From NCBI GenBank assembly GCA_001701075.1, contig DAAK01000059.1, forward strand, positions 388 to 7,464: DNA of 7,077 nt, written 5' to 3'. Below the pieces are notes generated by a model that saw nothing but the letters and a program-made list of their open reading frames with translations, ran no database searches and was not told the DNA's origin. Origin of the DNA: Bacteroidales bacterium GP3 (GTDB lineage: Bacteria > Bacteroidota > Bacteroidia > Bacteroidales > Muribaculaceae). A program made the translations under genes and the position numbers. Below are positions 1-6,824 of the stretch, piece after piece; position 1 is the first letter of the stretch; each line of letters opens with the position of its first letter.

Positions 1-19
1 CTGAAAACTGACATCCATT

Positions 20-1420
20 ATGGAAATAATAAATACCCTTAACGATTGGCTCTGGAGCTATTTGCTCATCGGACTGCTACTTCTGGCAGCCGTATGGTTC
101 ACTATCAAAAGCCGAGGTGTCCAGTTCCGCCTTTTTGGCGAAATGTGCCGTCTGTTGGCTGCTTCCGGCAAAAAGGCGGGAGATGGGAAGAACGATTCGC
201 ATCATACTGTCAGTTCCTTCCAGGCTTTTGCTGTGTCGATAGCTTCACGAGTAGGCACCGGAAACCTTGCAGGCGTAGCTACGGCAATTGCTATCGGCGG
301 AGCCGGATCTGTGTTTTGGATGTGGATTATTGCCTTGTTAGGATCTGCTTCGGCTTTTGTTGAGTCAACACTCGCCCAACTGTACAAAGTAAAGGGAGAA
401 AACTCTTTCAAGGGTGGACCGGCTTACTATATTCAGAAAGGACTCGGCAAAAGATGGTGGGCCATTATATTTGCTGTACTCATCACCATCACTTTCGGAC
501 TCGCATTCAATTCAGTACAGGCAAACACAATGACTGCTGCCGCCAAAGTTTCGTTTGGCTGGGATCCAATGATTGTGGGAATCGCAATAACAATCGCATC
601 AATGTTGGTGATTTTTGGTGGCATACAGAGAATATCACGTTTCAGTGAAATCGTAGTTCCAGTAATGGCCATCGCCTATATTCTGCTTGCTCTCGTCATA
701 TTGGTGATGAACGCCACAAGGATTCCAGAGATGCTGTCTCATATAGTAAGTGAGGCTTTCACAGGTAGCGCGGCTCTTGGTGGTGGAGTCGGCAGTGCAA
801 TTATGATGGGAATAAAACGTGGTCTCTTCAGCAACGAGGCAGGAGAGGGATCGGCTCCTAACGTAGCTGCGACTGCTTCTGTCAGCCACCCAGTCAAACA
901 AGGACTTCTGCAGACACTTGCAGTTTTCACCGACACTCTTCTGATATGTACCTGCACAGCTATCATCATCCTGCTAAGTGGTATATATGAAAACGGAGAG
1001 AGCGGGATCGCTCTTACTCAGTCTGCCCTTGAATCGGAAGTAGGAAGCATCGGAAGCACGTTTGTAGCCGTAGCTGTATTCTTCTTCGCTTTTACGAGTA
1101 TCGTCTCAAACTATTATTATGGTGAAACAAACCTGCAGTTTATAAGCAGCAAGAGATGGCCTGTGACAGTATATCGCATTATTGTCGGAGCCATAGTTAT
1201 GGTCGGTTCTCTAACATCCCTTGAATTTGTTTGGGGAATGGCTGATATATTCATGGGACTTATGACTCTTTGCAATCTCCTTGCCATTTTCCTATTGGGC
1301 AAATATGCTATAAGGCTTCTCAAGGATTATCAATCCCAACGCCGACAAGGGAAGAACCCTGAATACCACCGCTCCACTATTCCAGAAATCGCAGACGAAA
1401 CGGAATGCTGGCCGCTATGA
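20..1420 (+). CDS. Sodium/alanine (glycine) symporter, AGCS family
   Basis: This is an inner-membrane secondary transporter that imports alanine and/or glycine with Na+ (or H+). The 466-residue length is usual for the family. Family motifs are clear: GTGN at residues 79-82, followed by AGVATAIAIGG to residue 94; GGPAYYI at 132-138; KRGLFSNEAGEGSAPN at 266-281; and TDTLLICTCTA at 304-314. I see about ten hydrophobic spans, roughly 12-30, 68-92, 95-118, 147-165, 185-202, 210-231, 296-320, 345-366, 384-402 and 407-432, and a hydrophilic C-terminal tail from about 435. The ATG at 20 gives a sensible short N-terminus before the first span. Only 19 bases precede it, so its promoter is not visible and an operon with genes to the left is possible. 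It faces birA tail to tail and their ends overlap. Family assignment is secure; whether alanine, glycine or another small amino acid is the main substrate cannot be read from the sequence. Confidence 0.95.
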   Translation: MEIINTLNDWLWSYLLIGLLLLAAVWFTIKSRGVQFRLFGEMCRLLAASGKKAGDGKNDSHHTVSSFQAFAVSIASRVGTGNLAGVATAIAIGGAGSVFWMWIIALLGSASAFVESTLAQLYKVKGENSFKGGPAYYIQKGLGKRWWAIIFAVLITITFGLAFNSVQANTMTAAAKVSFGWDPMIVGIAITIASMLVIFGGIQRISRFSEIVVPVMAIAYILLALVILVMNATRIPEMLSHIVSEAFTGSAALGGGVGSAIMMGIKRGLFSNEAGEGSAPNVAATASVSHPVKQGLLQTLAVFTDTLLICTCTAIIILLSGIYENGESGIALTQSALESEVGSIGSTFVAVAVFFFAFTSIVSNYYYGETNLQFISSKRWPVTVYRIIVGAIVMVGSLTSLEFVWGMADIFMGLMTLCNLLAIFLLGKYAIRLLKDYQSQRRQGKNPEYHRSTIPEIADETECWPL

Positions 1421-2146
1421 GAAAGAGACTTCTTTGAAGGCATATGTGCGTACAGATCCATCCTCAAGTCGCAGCGACATCGGTCCATGAGAAGCAATAC
1501 TCTCAATTTTAGCCATAAAACATTCTCCTGTTGTAGCATCCGTAAAAGGGTAAAGCTTTCCATCCCCTCGCCACAACTTGCCCATAAATTCCCCATGCAG
1601 CGAAACGCGGTCTTCAGGATTGCGAATTGCCTCGAGCCTATTCCCCATTATATTGGCGATTTCTTTTTCGAGAACGCGAAGATCATACTCAACTCCACTT
1701 ATCTGCCACATGGACACAGGATTTGGAGCATCACTCACAAATTCCTTCTGATTGACGTTGATACCAACTCCAATCACGGAATAAGAAACAGAAGCCCCCA
1801 TTATGGAGTGACGTATCAATATTCCGCATATCTTCTTGTCTCCGACGTAAATATCATTGGGCCATTTCACTTTTGCCTCGATTCCATGATTGCCTAAGAA
1901 ATCCACCACACCAAGAGCTACAGCCTCCGACATTGCAAACTGAGCCATCGGCGGAAGCTCTACAGGACGATAGAATATGGAGAAAGTAAGGTTTTTCCCA
2001 GGTTCCGACTCCCAGGAATTGCCTCGTTGACCTTGCCCTGCAGTCTGTGTGTGAGCTATGACCATAACAGGCGCCTCAAGCTTCGAAGCCTCACGCATTA
2101 TGTATGAATTAGTGGAATCTACCTCCTCTAAATGTATAATCTTCAT
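1415..2146 (-). CDS. birA: Biotin--[acetyl-CoA-carboxylase] ligase (monofunctional BirA)
   Basis: This cytoplasmic enzyme makes biotinyl-5'-AMP from biotin and ATP and transfers biotin to a lysine on biotin carboxyl carrier proteins, such as that of acetyl-CoA carboxylase. Catalytic-domain motifs occur in the expected order: DSTN at residues 10-13, GQGQRG at 37-42 (the biotinyl-AMP loop, GRGRRG in E. coli), KWPND at 94-98, KKICGIL at 104-110 with Lys105 in the place of the E. coli catalytic-site lysine, and GVGINVN at 126-132. A small C-terminal domain of about 50 residues follows. The protein is 243 residues and starts directly at the catalytic domain. It therefore lacks the N-terminal helix-turn-helix of the roughly 320-residue E. 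coli protein and should not repress biotin genes itself. It lies 42 nt downstream of tsaE on the same strand, so co-transcription is likely, although a promoter-like element also lies in the gap. Confidence 0.95.
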   Translation of the reverse strand: MKIIHLEEVDSTNSYIMREASKLEAPVMVIAHTQTAGQGQRGNSWESEPGKNLTFSIFYRPVELPPMAQFAMSEAVALGVVDFLGNHGIEAKVKWPNDIYVGDKKICGILIRHSIMGASVSYSVIGVGINVNQKEFVSDAPNPVSMWQISGVEYDLRVLEKEIANIMGNRLEAIRNPEDRVSLHGEFMGKLWRGDGKLYPFTDATTGECFMAKIESIASHGPMSLRLEDGSVRTYAFKEVSFS

Positions 2147-2149
2147 TTA

Positions 2150-2174
2150 AAATCCCAATATATACAAATCCCAA
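2150..2174. repeat. Direct repeat of AAATCCCAA upstream of birA
   Basis: AAATCCCAA occurs at 2150-2158 and again at 2166-2174, a 16-bp period. On the birA coding strand it reads TTGGGATTT twice, between the tsaE stop and the birA start. It could be a small operator or simply low-complexity intergenic sequence. BirA itself lacks a DNA-binding domain, so it is not an obvious ligand. Confidence 0.4.
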
Positions 2175-2178
2175 AAAT

Positions 2179-2186
2179 CAAAATTA
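2179..2186 (-). promoter_or_regulatory. Possible -7 element for birA
   Basis: Read on the minus strand this is TAATTTTG, an exact match to the Bacteroidota -7 consensus TAnnTTTG. It lies between the tsaE stop and the birA start and would give a leader of about 25-30 nt. No TTG or TTTG is seen at the expected -33 position. The DNA is AT-rich, so a chance match is a real possibility. Confidence 0.25.
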
Positions 2187-2188
2187 TT

Positions 2189-2602
2189 CTAAATTCTGAT
2201 AATACGCGAATGGTCAGGCTGTTCCTCTATATTGACAATCAGTGTATCGTCTGGCAAGATATCTTCAATATTCTCCGTCCATTCCATAAGGCACAGATTT
2301 CCACTCTCCCAATAATCTTCAATTCCAATATCAAATGCCTCTGCTGAAGATTCGAGCCTGTAGAAATCAAAGTGATATACGGTCTGCCCAGTTTCTGATG
2401 AATGATACTCATTTGCGATAGCAAACGTGGGCGAAGAAGCTTCATCGTCCATCTTTAGCTGACGCATCATCTCGGCTACAAGAGTAGTCTTTCCAGCTCC
2501 CATCTTACCCCGAAGAGCCACTATCCGATTCTCCCCTATTGCATCAATAAGTTCCGCAGCCGCACGAGGCAGATCTTCAATATCCTTTATTGTTATTTCC
2601 AT
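2189..2602 (-). CDS. tsaE: tRNA threonylcarbamoyladenosine biosynthesis ATPase TsaE
   Basis: TsaE is the small ATPase that works with TsaB and TsaD in the t6A37 modification of ANN-decoding tRNAs in the cytoplasm. From the ATG chosen here the protein is 137 residues, close to the family's usual 130-160. Visible motifs are Walker A GKMGAGKTT at 32-40 (GDLGAGKTT is common in relatives), SPTF at 57-60, HFDFYRLE at 77-84 and EWTE at 107-110. The frame stays open a little upstream to a GTG at 2618-2620, which would add six residues (MNNLKK). I prefer the ATG at 2600-2602 because GTG starts are rare in this group and the protein then begins MEITIKD, directly at the first strand of the fold. It is the first gene of the leftward tsaE-birA pair and lies back to back with lysS across an AT-rich gap. 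Confidence 0.94.
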   Translation of the reverse strand: MEITIKDIEDLPRAAAELIDAIGENRIVALRGKMGAGKTTLVAEMMRQLKMDDEASSPTFAIANEYHSSETGQTVYHFDFYRLESSAEAFDIGIEDYWESGNLCLMEWTENIEDILPDDTLIVNIEEQPDHSRIIRI

Positions 2603-2636
2603 TTTCTTCAAATTATTCACATCATGACCTAATATT

Positions 2637-2666
2637 TCTTCCCCATAATCTCATAATCTTCCCCAT
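2637..2666. repeat. Two 10-bp direct repeats with 20-bp period before tsaE
   Basis: TCTTCCCCAT occurs at 2637-2646 and 2657-2666, exactly 20 bp apart, which is close to two helical turns. The spacer also repeats ATAATC (2645-2650 and 2653-2658). The repeats sit 35-64 bases upstream of the tsaE ATG, inside the leader predicted from the promoter at 2783-2815. The repeat itself is directly visible; a role as a binding site is only inferred. Confidence 0.5.
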
Positions 2667-2717
2667 CTCTTTTATGAAAGTTGAATATTTTTAAGATTTA
2701 TAACACATGCTATATTA

Positions 2718-2742
2718 ATAACAATTTTGGATGGATTGTTAT
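2718..2742. promoter_or_regulatory. AT-rich dyad in the tsaE/lysS divergent region
   Basis: ATAACAAT at 2718-2725 and its perfect reverse complement ATTGTTAT at 2735-2742 flank a 9-base spacer, with the centre near 2730. It is too AT-rich to be a convincing terminator hairpin and fits a regulator binding site better. In AT-rich DNA of this length, 8-bp inverted repeats can arise by chance. Confidence 0.3.
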
Positions 2743-2782
2743 ATTATTAAAGAAATTAATCTATATTCCGGCCATAACAGAC

Positions 2783-2815
2783 CAAAAATATGGATTTTTT
2801 TCGTTAAATTTGCAA
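2783..2815 (-). promoter_or_regulatory. Candidate promoter for tsaE-birA
   Basis: On the minus strand the -7 element TATTTTTG occupies 2790-2783 and matches TAnnTTTG exactly. A TTG at 2815-2813 lies 22 bases further upstream and is a possible -33 element. Transcription would begin near 2777, giving tsaE a leader of about 175 nt that contains the dyad and the direct repeats. I see no better -7 match nearer to tsaE. Confidence 0.35.
2805..2812 (+). promoter_or_regulatory. -7 element of the lysS-gpsA-pgi promoter
   Basis: TAAATTTG matches the Bacteroidota -7 consensus TAnnTTTG exactly. Transcription would start near 2818 and leave a leader of about 33 nt, A-rich and without a Shine-Dalgarno site, before the lysS ATG at 2852. 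That layout is typical of the phylum. I do not find a clear TTG or TTTG at the -33 position, so the promoter rests on the -7 element and its placement. Confidence 0.55.
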
Positions 2816-2851
2816 GTTGAAACAGAATAACTATACAACAAACTCATTATA

Positions 2852-4405
2852 ATGGCAAATCAGGAACTGAGCGAACAAGAAATCGTAAGACGCAACAGTA
2901 TGCAAGCTCTCCGCGACCGCGGAATCGAACCCTATCCCGCAGCGGAATACGTTGTGACAGGTCACAGCGAGGAAATCAAGGAAAACTTCAAGGATGATGC
3001 CGAACGGCGCGAAGTATGCGTCGCCGGACGTATCATGAGCCGCCGAATCATGGGTAAGGCTTCATTCGTAAGCCTTCAAGACGCAGATGGGCGCATACAA
3101 GTGTATGTAAGCCGCGACGACCTTTGTCCTGGCGAAGACAAGGATATGTATAATGTTGTCTTCAAAAAACTCCTTGACATAGGCGACTTCATCGGAGTGA
3201 AAGGCTATGTTTTCCGCACACAGACTGGAGAAATTTCGGTTCACGCACAAGAAATAACAGTGCTCAGCAAGAGCCTTCGCCCCCTTCCTATGGTGAAGAT
3301 GAAAGACGGAAAGGCTTATGATGCATTCACAGATCCCGAACAGCGCTATCGTCAACGCTATGTTGACCTCGTGGTCAATCCAGGGATCAAGGAGATCTTC
3401 CTAAAGCGCAACAAGATTTTCAACTCTATGCGCCAGTACTTCAACGACCATGGTCTGATGGAAGTGGAGACTCCAATCCTCCAGTCAATACCGGGTGGCG
3501 CAGCTGCGCGTCCGTTCATCACTCATCACAACGCACTTGACATCCCTCTCTATCTGCGTATAGCCAACGAATTATACCTGAAGCGACTGATCGTAGGCGG
3601 TTTCGACGGTGTATATGAGTTTGCAAAGGACTTCCGTAACGAAGGCATGGACCGCACACACAATCCTGAATTTACCTGCATGGAGGTGTATGTAGCTTAT
3701 AAGGACTACAACTGGATGATGCGCTTCGTAGAGAATATGCTTGAAAAGATATGCCTCGACGTAAACGGCACCACCGACGTTCAAATTGGCGACAATCTTG
3801 TCTCTTTCAAGGCTCCGTTCCGCCGCGTTACAATGACCGATGCCATTAAGGAGCATACAGGTTTCGATATCACCGGCAAGACAGAAGAGGAACTTCGCGC
3901 TTTCTGCAAGCAAGAAAACATAGAAGTTGATTCAAGTTGGGGCAAAGGAAAACTCATCGACGAGATTTTCGGAGAAAAGTGTGAAGGAACATATATACAA
4001 CCCACTTTTATCACAGACTACCCCATCGAGATGTCGCCTCTTACAAAGAAGCACCGCAACAATCCTGAGCTCACCGAACGTTTCGAGCTTATGGTCAATG
4101 GCAAGGAACTCTGCAACGCTTATTCAGAGCTCAACGACCCTATCGACCAATACGAGCGTTTCGTAGATCAGATGAACCTCGCCGATAAGGGTGACGACGA
4201 AGCTATGATCATCGACCACGACTTCATCCGTGCCCTTGAATATGGCATGCCTCCGACATCAGGTCTCGGTATCGGTATGGACCGACTGACTATGCTAATG
4301 ACCGGACAGACCGCAATCCAGGAAGTGCTCTTCTTCCCACAGATGCGTCCGGAAAAGAAGCAAGTGAAGGCCGAGGCCGAAGATGAGAAAGAAGAAGAAA
4401 AGTAA
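2852..4405 (+). CDS. lysS: Lysine--tRNA ligase, class II
   Basis: This cytoplasmic enzyme charges tRNA(Lys) with lysine using ATP. The order of parts is that of bacterial class II LysRS. There is an N-terminal helical stretch, then an anticodon-binding OB fold at about 56-137 (VCVAGRIMSRRIMGKASFV and onward). The catalytic core follows, with motif 1 around 199-216 (HGLMEVETPILQSIPGG), motif 2 at 261-280 (FRNEGMDRTHNPEFTCMEVY) and motif 3 at 471-479 (GLGIGMDRL). The body ends at FFPQMRPEKK, and the last 15 or so residues are a highly charged, acidic tail (QVKAEAEDEKEEEK). At 517 residues it is a little longer than E. coli LysS (505). The ATG at 2852 follows an A-rich leader and gives a normal N-terminus. 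It heads the lysS-gpsA-pgi unit; gpsA starts 2 nt after its stop codon, and the purine-rich codons of the tail may help that start. Confidence 0.98.
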   Translation: MANQELSEQEIVRRNSMQALRDRGIEPYPAAEYVVTGHSEEIKENFKDDAERREVCVAGRIMSRRIMGKASFVSLQDADGRIQVYVSRDDLCPGEDKDMYNVVFKKLLDIGDFIGVKGYVFRTQTGEISVHAQEITVLSKSLRPLPMVKMKDGKAYDAFTDPEQRYRQRYVDLVVNPGIKEIFLKRNKIFNSMRQYFNDHGLMEVETPILQSIPGGAAARPFITHHNALDIPLYLRIANELYLKRLIVGGFDGVYEFAKDFRNEGMDRTHNPEFTCMEVYVAYKDYNWMMRFVENMLEKICLDVNGTTDVQIGDNLVSFKAPFRRVTMTDAIKEHTGFDITGKTEEELRAFCKQENIEVDSSWGKGKLIDEIFGEKCEGTYIQPTFITDYPIEMSPLTKKHRNNPELTERFELMVNGKELCNAYSELNDPIDQYERFVDQMNLADKGDDEAMIIDHDFIRALEYGMPPTSGLGIGMDRLTMLMTGQTAIQEVLFFPQMRPEKKQVKAEAEDEKEEEK

Positions 4406-4407
4406 TC

Positions 4408-5418
4408 ATGGACAATAAAGACCATATATCGAAAGTTGCCGTTCTAGGTAGTGGAAGCTGGGCCACAGCTTTGGCCAAGCTTCTGCTCAAGAACTGCGAC
4501 CGTATTGGATGGTATTTCCGAAGCGAAGATAAAATCGAGGAGTTCAAAAAATACGGCCACAACCCATCATACCTTACCGATGTAAGTTTCGAAACAGACC
4601 GTATCGACTTCTCTGCCGATATCAACGAAGTAGCCGATGAAGCTGACACTCTTGTAGTGGCAATGCCATCTCCCTATTTCCTGCCTGAAATCAGCAAGCT
4701 CACAATTGACATAAAAGGAAAGAACATAGTATCGGCTGTAAAGGGTATTGTCCCCGACCGAAATATGATCATTACCGACTATTTCGAGCAAGTATGCGGT
4801 GTGCAACGTGGGAATATGCTGGTTATCGGCGGTCCCTGCCACGCTGAGGAAGTTGCTCTTGAGCGCCTTAGCTATCTGACTATAGGTTGTCTTGACACAG
4901 ACAAGGCTCGTCAATTCGCATCCCGCCTCGCTTCTGCAAAGATGAAGACCATCATTTCCGATGATGTGGATGGAATTGAATATGCCGCAGTTCTCAAAAA
5001 TGTATATGCTATTGCTGCAGGTATGGTAAGCGGTATGAAAGCTGGCGATAACTTCATGGCAATGCTTGTGAGCAATGCCACAAGGGAAATGCGTAAGTTT
5101 GTCGATACCATCGCTCCAATGCCTCGCGACATCGACCGATCCGCTTATCTTGGAGACTTACTCGTGACTGCTTACAGTAAATTCTCCCGCAACCACAACT
5201 TCGGCTCTATGCTCGGCAAAGGCTACAGTGTGAAGGTGGCAAAGATGGAGATGAGCATGGTCGCAGAAGGATACTATGGCACAAAATGCATGTACGACAT
5301 CAACGAACGCCCCGACCTTCAAGTTGAGATGCCCATCCTCGATATGGTCCATGCCGTGCTTTATGAAGGCGTCAATGTACGCAGGGCTATGAAAGAACTA
5401 TCCGATTCTTTTTCCTGA
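4408..5418 (+). CDS. gpsA: Glycerol-3-phosphate dehydrogenase [NAD(P)+]
   Basis: This cytoplasmic enzyme reduces dihydroxyacetone phosphate to sn-glycerol 3-phosphate, the backbone for phospholipids. The 336 residues match the family length. An N-terminal Rossmann fold carries GSGSWATAL at 14-22 (GxGxxG/A type; GAGSWGTAL is common elsewhere). VKGI at 111-114 follows, with Lys112 in the conserved KG pair. GGPCHAEEV at 141-149 stands where many relatives have GPSFAxEV. In the C-terminal helical domain, the catalytic-lysine segment AAVLKNVYAIAAGMVSGM runs from 193 to 210 with Lys197, and the conserved GD at 249-250 and SRNHNFG at 260-266 are present. The start lies 2 nt after the lysS stop, which suggests translational coupling. 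No terminator is seen before pgi. Confidence 0.97.
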   Translation: MDNKDHISKVAVLGSGSWATALAKLLLKNCDRIGWYFRSEDKIEEFKKYGHNPSYLTDVSFETDRIDFSADINEVADEADTLVVAMPSPYFLPEISKLTIDIKGKNIVSAVKGIVPDRNMIITDYFEQVCGVQRGNMLVIGGPCHAEEVALERLSYLTIGCLDTDKARQFASRLASAKMKTIISDDVDGIEYAAVLKNVYAIAAGMVSGMKAGDNFMAMLVSNATREMRKFVDTIAPMPRDIDRSAYLGDLLVTAYSKFSRNHNFGSMLGKGYSVKVAKMEMSMVAEGYYGTKCMYDINERPDLQVEMPILDMVHAVLYEGVNVRRAMKELSDSFS

Positions 5419-5429
5419 CCCCCCAAACA

Positions 5430-5452
5430 ATTAAACGATTAAACGATTAAAC
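5430..5452. repeat. Tandem 8-bp repeat ATTAAACG between gpsA and pgi
   Basis: ATTAAACG is present at 5430-5437 and 5438-5445, with a third copy lacking its last base at 5446-5452. It sits in the 54-nt gpsA-pgi gap, shortly after a run of six C at 5419-5424 that directly follows the gpsA stop. Short perfect tandem repeats like this can change copy number by slippage and would alter the length of the pgi leader. Confidence 0.8.
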
Positions 5453-5472
5453 CCTTTAAACAAAAGACAAAT

Positions 5473-6819
5473 ATGAAAAGCATTAATTTAGACATCCAGC
5501 ATGCGGTCTACTTCGCTGAAAAGCAGTATATCGCTAACGAATCAGCAGCCGTAGAGGCTATAAAAGACGTCAACACCGGGCGTGCAGCCGGCAACGACTT
5601 CCTCGGATGGGTAAAACTCCCTTCTGAAACAGATCCTGCTCTTCTCGCTAAGATCAACGCAACAGCTGATCGCCTGAAAGAAAAATGTGACTATGTCGTA
5701 TGTATCGGTATCGGTGGTAGCTACCTCGGTGCAAAAGCTGTCATTTCTGCCCTTAGCAACAACTTCGCCGACTTTATCCACAATCCGGAACCAAAGCACG
5801 CAAAAGTGCTATATGCAGGTCAAAATATCGGCGAGGAATACACCGCAGAACTTCAGGACTTCCTCAAAGATAAGAAATTCGGTATCGTAGTAATTTCCAA
5901 ATCTGGCACAACTACCGAACCGGCTATCGCATTCCGTCTCCTGAAGGCTCAACTTGAAGAGCAAGCTGGCAAGGACGCTGCCAAGGAACTCATCGTTGCC
6001 ATCACTGACGAGAAGAAAGGTGCTCTTCGCACACTCGCAACTCAGGAAGGTTACGAGACTTACGTAATTCCTGACAACGTTGGCGGACGTTTCTCCGTCC
6101 TCACCCCAGTTGGTCTTCTTCCTATTGCTGTTGCTGGTTTCGACATCACTAAGCTCGTAGCCGGTGCAGCTGAGATGGAAAAGGACACCACTGAACCTGG
6201 TGGTGACAATATCGCCGAAACTTATGCACGTGTCCGCAACGCTCTCTATCAGAGCGGCAAGAAGATAGAAATTCTTGCTAACTTCAACCCGAAACTTCAC
6301 TACTTCGCTGAATGGTGGAAACAGCTTTATGGCGAAAGCGAAGGTAAGGACGGCAAGGGCATATTCCCGGCAGCTGTAGACTTCACTACCGACCTTCACT
6401 CAATGGGCCAGTGGATACAGGATGGCGAACGCACTATCTTCGAGACTGTAATCTCCGTGAAAGAGCCTCTTCTACACAAATACATCCCGACTGACGACCA
6501 GAACCTCGACGGTCTCAACTTCCTCGGTGGCAAGAAGGTTGACGATGTAAACAAGATGGCAGAACTCGGCACAATGCTTGCTCACGTCGATGGCGGAGTG
6601 CCTAACATCAAGATTGAGATCAACAAGCTTGATGAGTATACTCTCGGCGCACTCATCTACTTCTTTGAGAAGGCTTGCGGCATCTCTGGATATATGCTCG
6701 GTGTAAATCCGTTCAACCAGCCTGGCGTAGAAGCTTATAAGAAGAACATGTTCGCTCTACTTGGCAAACCTGGCTACGAAAAGGAAACTGCAGCAATCAA
6801 GGCTCGTCTCAACAAGTAA
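5473..6819 (+). CDS. pgi: Glucose-6-phosphate isomerase
   Basis: This cytoplasmic enzyme interconverts glucose 6-phosphate and fructose 6-phosphate in glycolysis and gluconeogenesis. The 448 residues match the short bacterial form (about 450, as in bacilli) and not the roughly 550-residue E. coli form. Sugar-phosphate isomerase motifs are intact: GIGGSYLG at 79-86, phosphate-binding SKSGTTTEP at 142-150, the PGI signature DNVGGRFSVLTPVG at 201-214, GESEGKDGKG at 287-296 with the likely catalytic base Glu288, His309 in DLHSMGQW, and FNQPGVEAYK at 414-423 with the active-site Lys423. Spacing of these three residues agrees with the Glu/His/Lys set known from the Bacillus enzyme. Codons are strongly biased to forms such as ctc, ttc, aac and gct, consistent with high expression. 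The leader is A-rich with no Shine-Dalgarno site. It is the last gene of the unit and is followed directly by a strong hairpin. Confidence 0.98.
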   Translation: MKSINLDIQHAVYFAEKQYIANESAAVEAIKDVNTGRAAGNDFLGWVKLPSETDPALLAKINATADRLKEKCDYVVCIGIGGSYLGAKAVISALSNNFADFIHNPEPKHAKVLYAGQNIGEEYTAELQDFLKDKKFGIVVISKSGTTTEPAIAFRLLKAQLEEQAGKDAAKELIVAITDEKKGALRTLATQEGYETYVIPDNVGGRFSVLTPVGLLPIAVAGFDITKLVAGAAEMEKDTTEPGGDNIAETYARVRNALYQSGKKIEILANFNPKLHYFAEWWKQLYGESEGKDGKGIFPAAVDFTTDLHSMGQWIQDGERTIFETVISVKEPLLHKYIPTDDQNLDGLNFLGGKKVDDVNKMAELGTMLAHVDGGVPNIKIEINKLDEYTLGALIYFFEKACGISGYMLGVNPFNQPGVEAYKKNMFALLGKPGYEKETAAIKARLNK

Positions 6820-6824
6820 ATGTC

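Noticed and set aside
1422..1435. AAAGA/TCTTT hairpin as a terminator between the symporter and birA
   Set aside because: The stem is only 5 A-T rich pairs with no T run on either strand, and it lies inside birA.
1487..1897. 136-codon plus-strand frame opposite birA
   Set aside because: It is fully covered by birA, whose motifs are all intact. The translation shows no motif or sensible composition.
3572..3913. 113-codon minus-strand frame inside lysS, with similar antisense frames in gpsA
   Set aside because: They are antisense shadows of conserved genes with no independent support.
5809..6399. 196-codon open frame on the minus strand inside pgi
   Set aside because: It lies entirely antisense to a well-supported pgi with biased codon use; the cysteine- and serine-rich translation resembles no family I know. 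It is a shadow of the strong codon bias.
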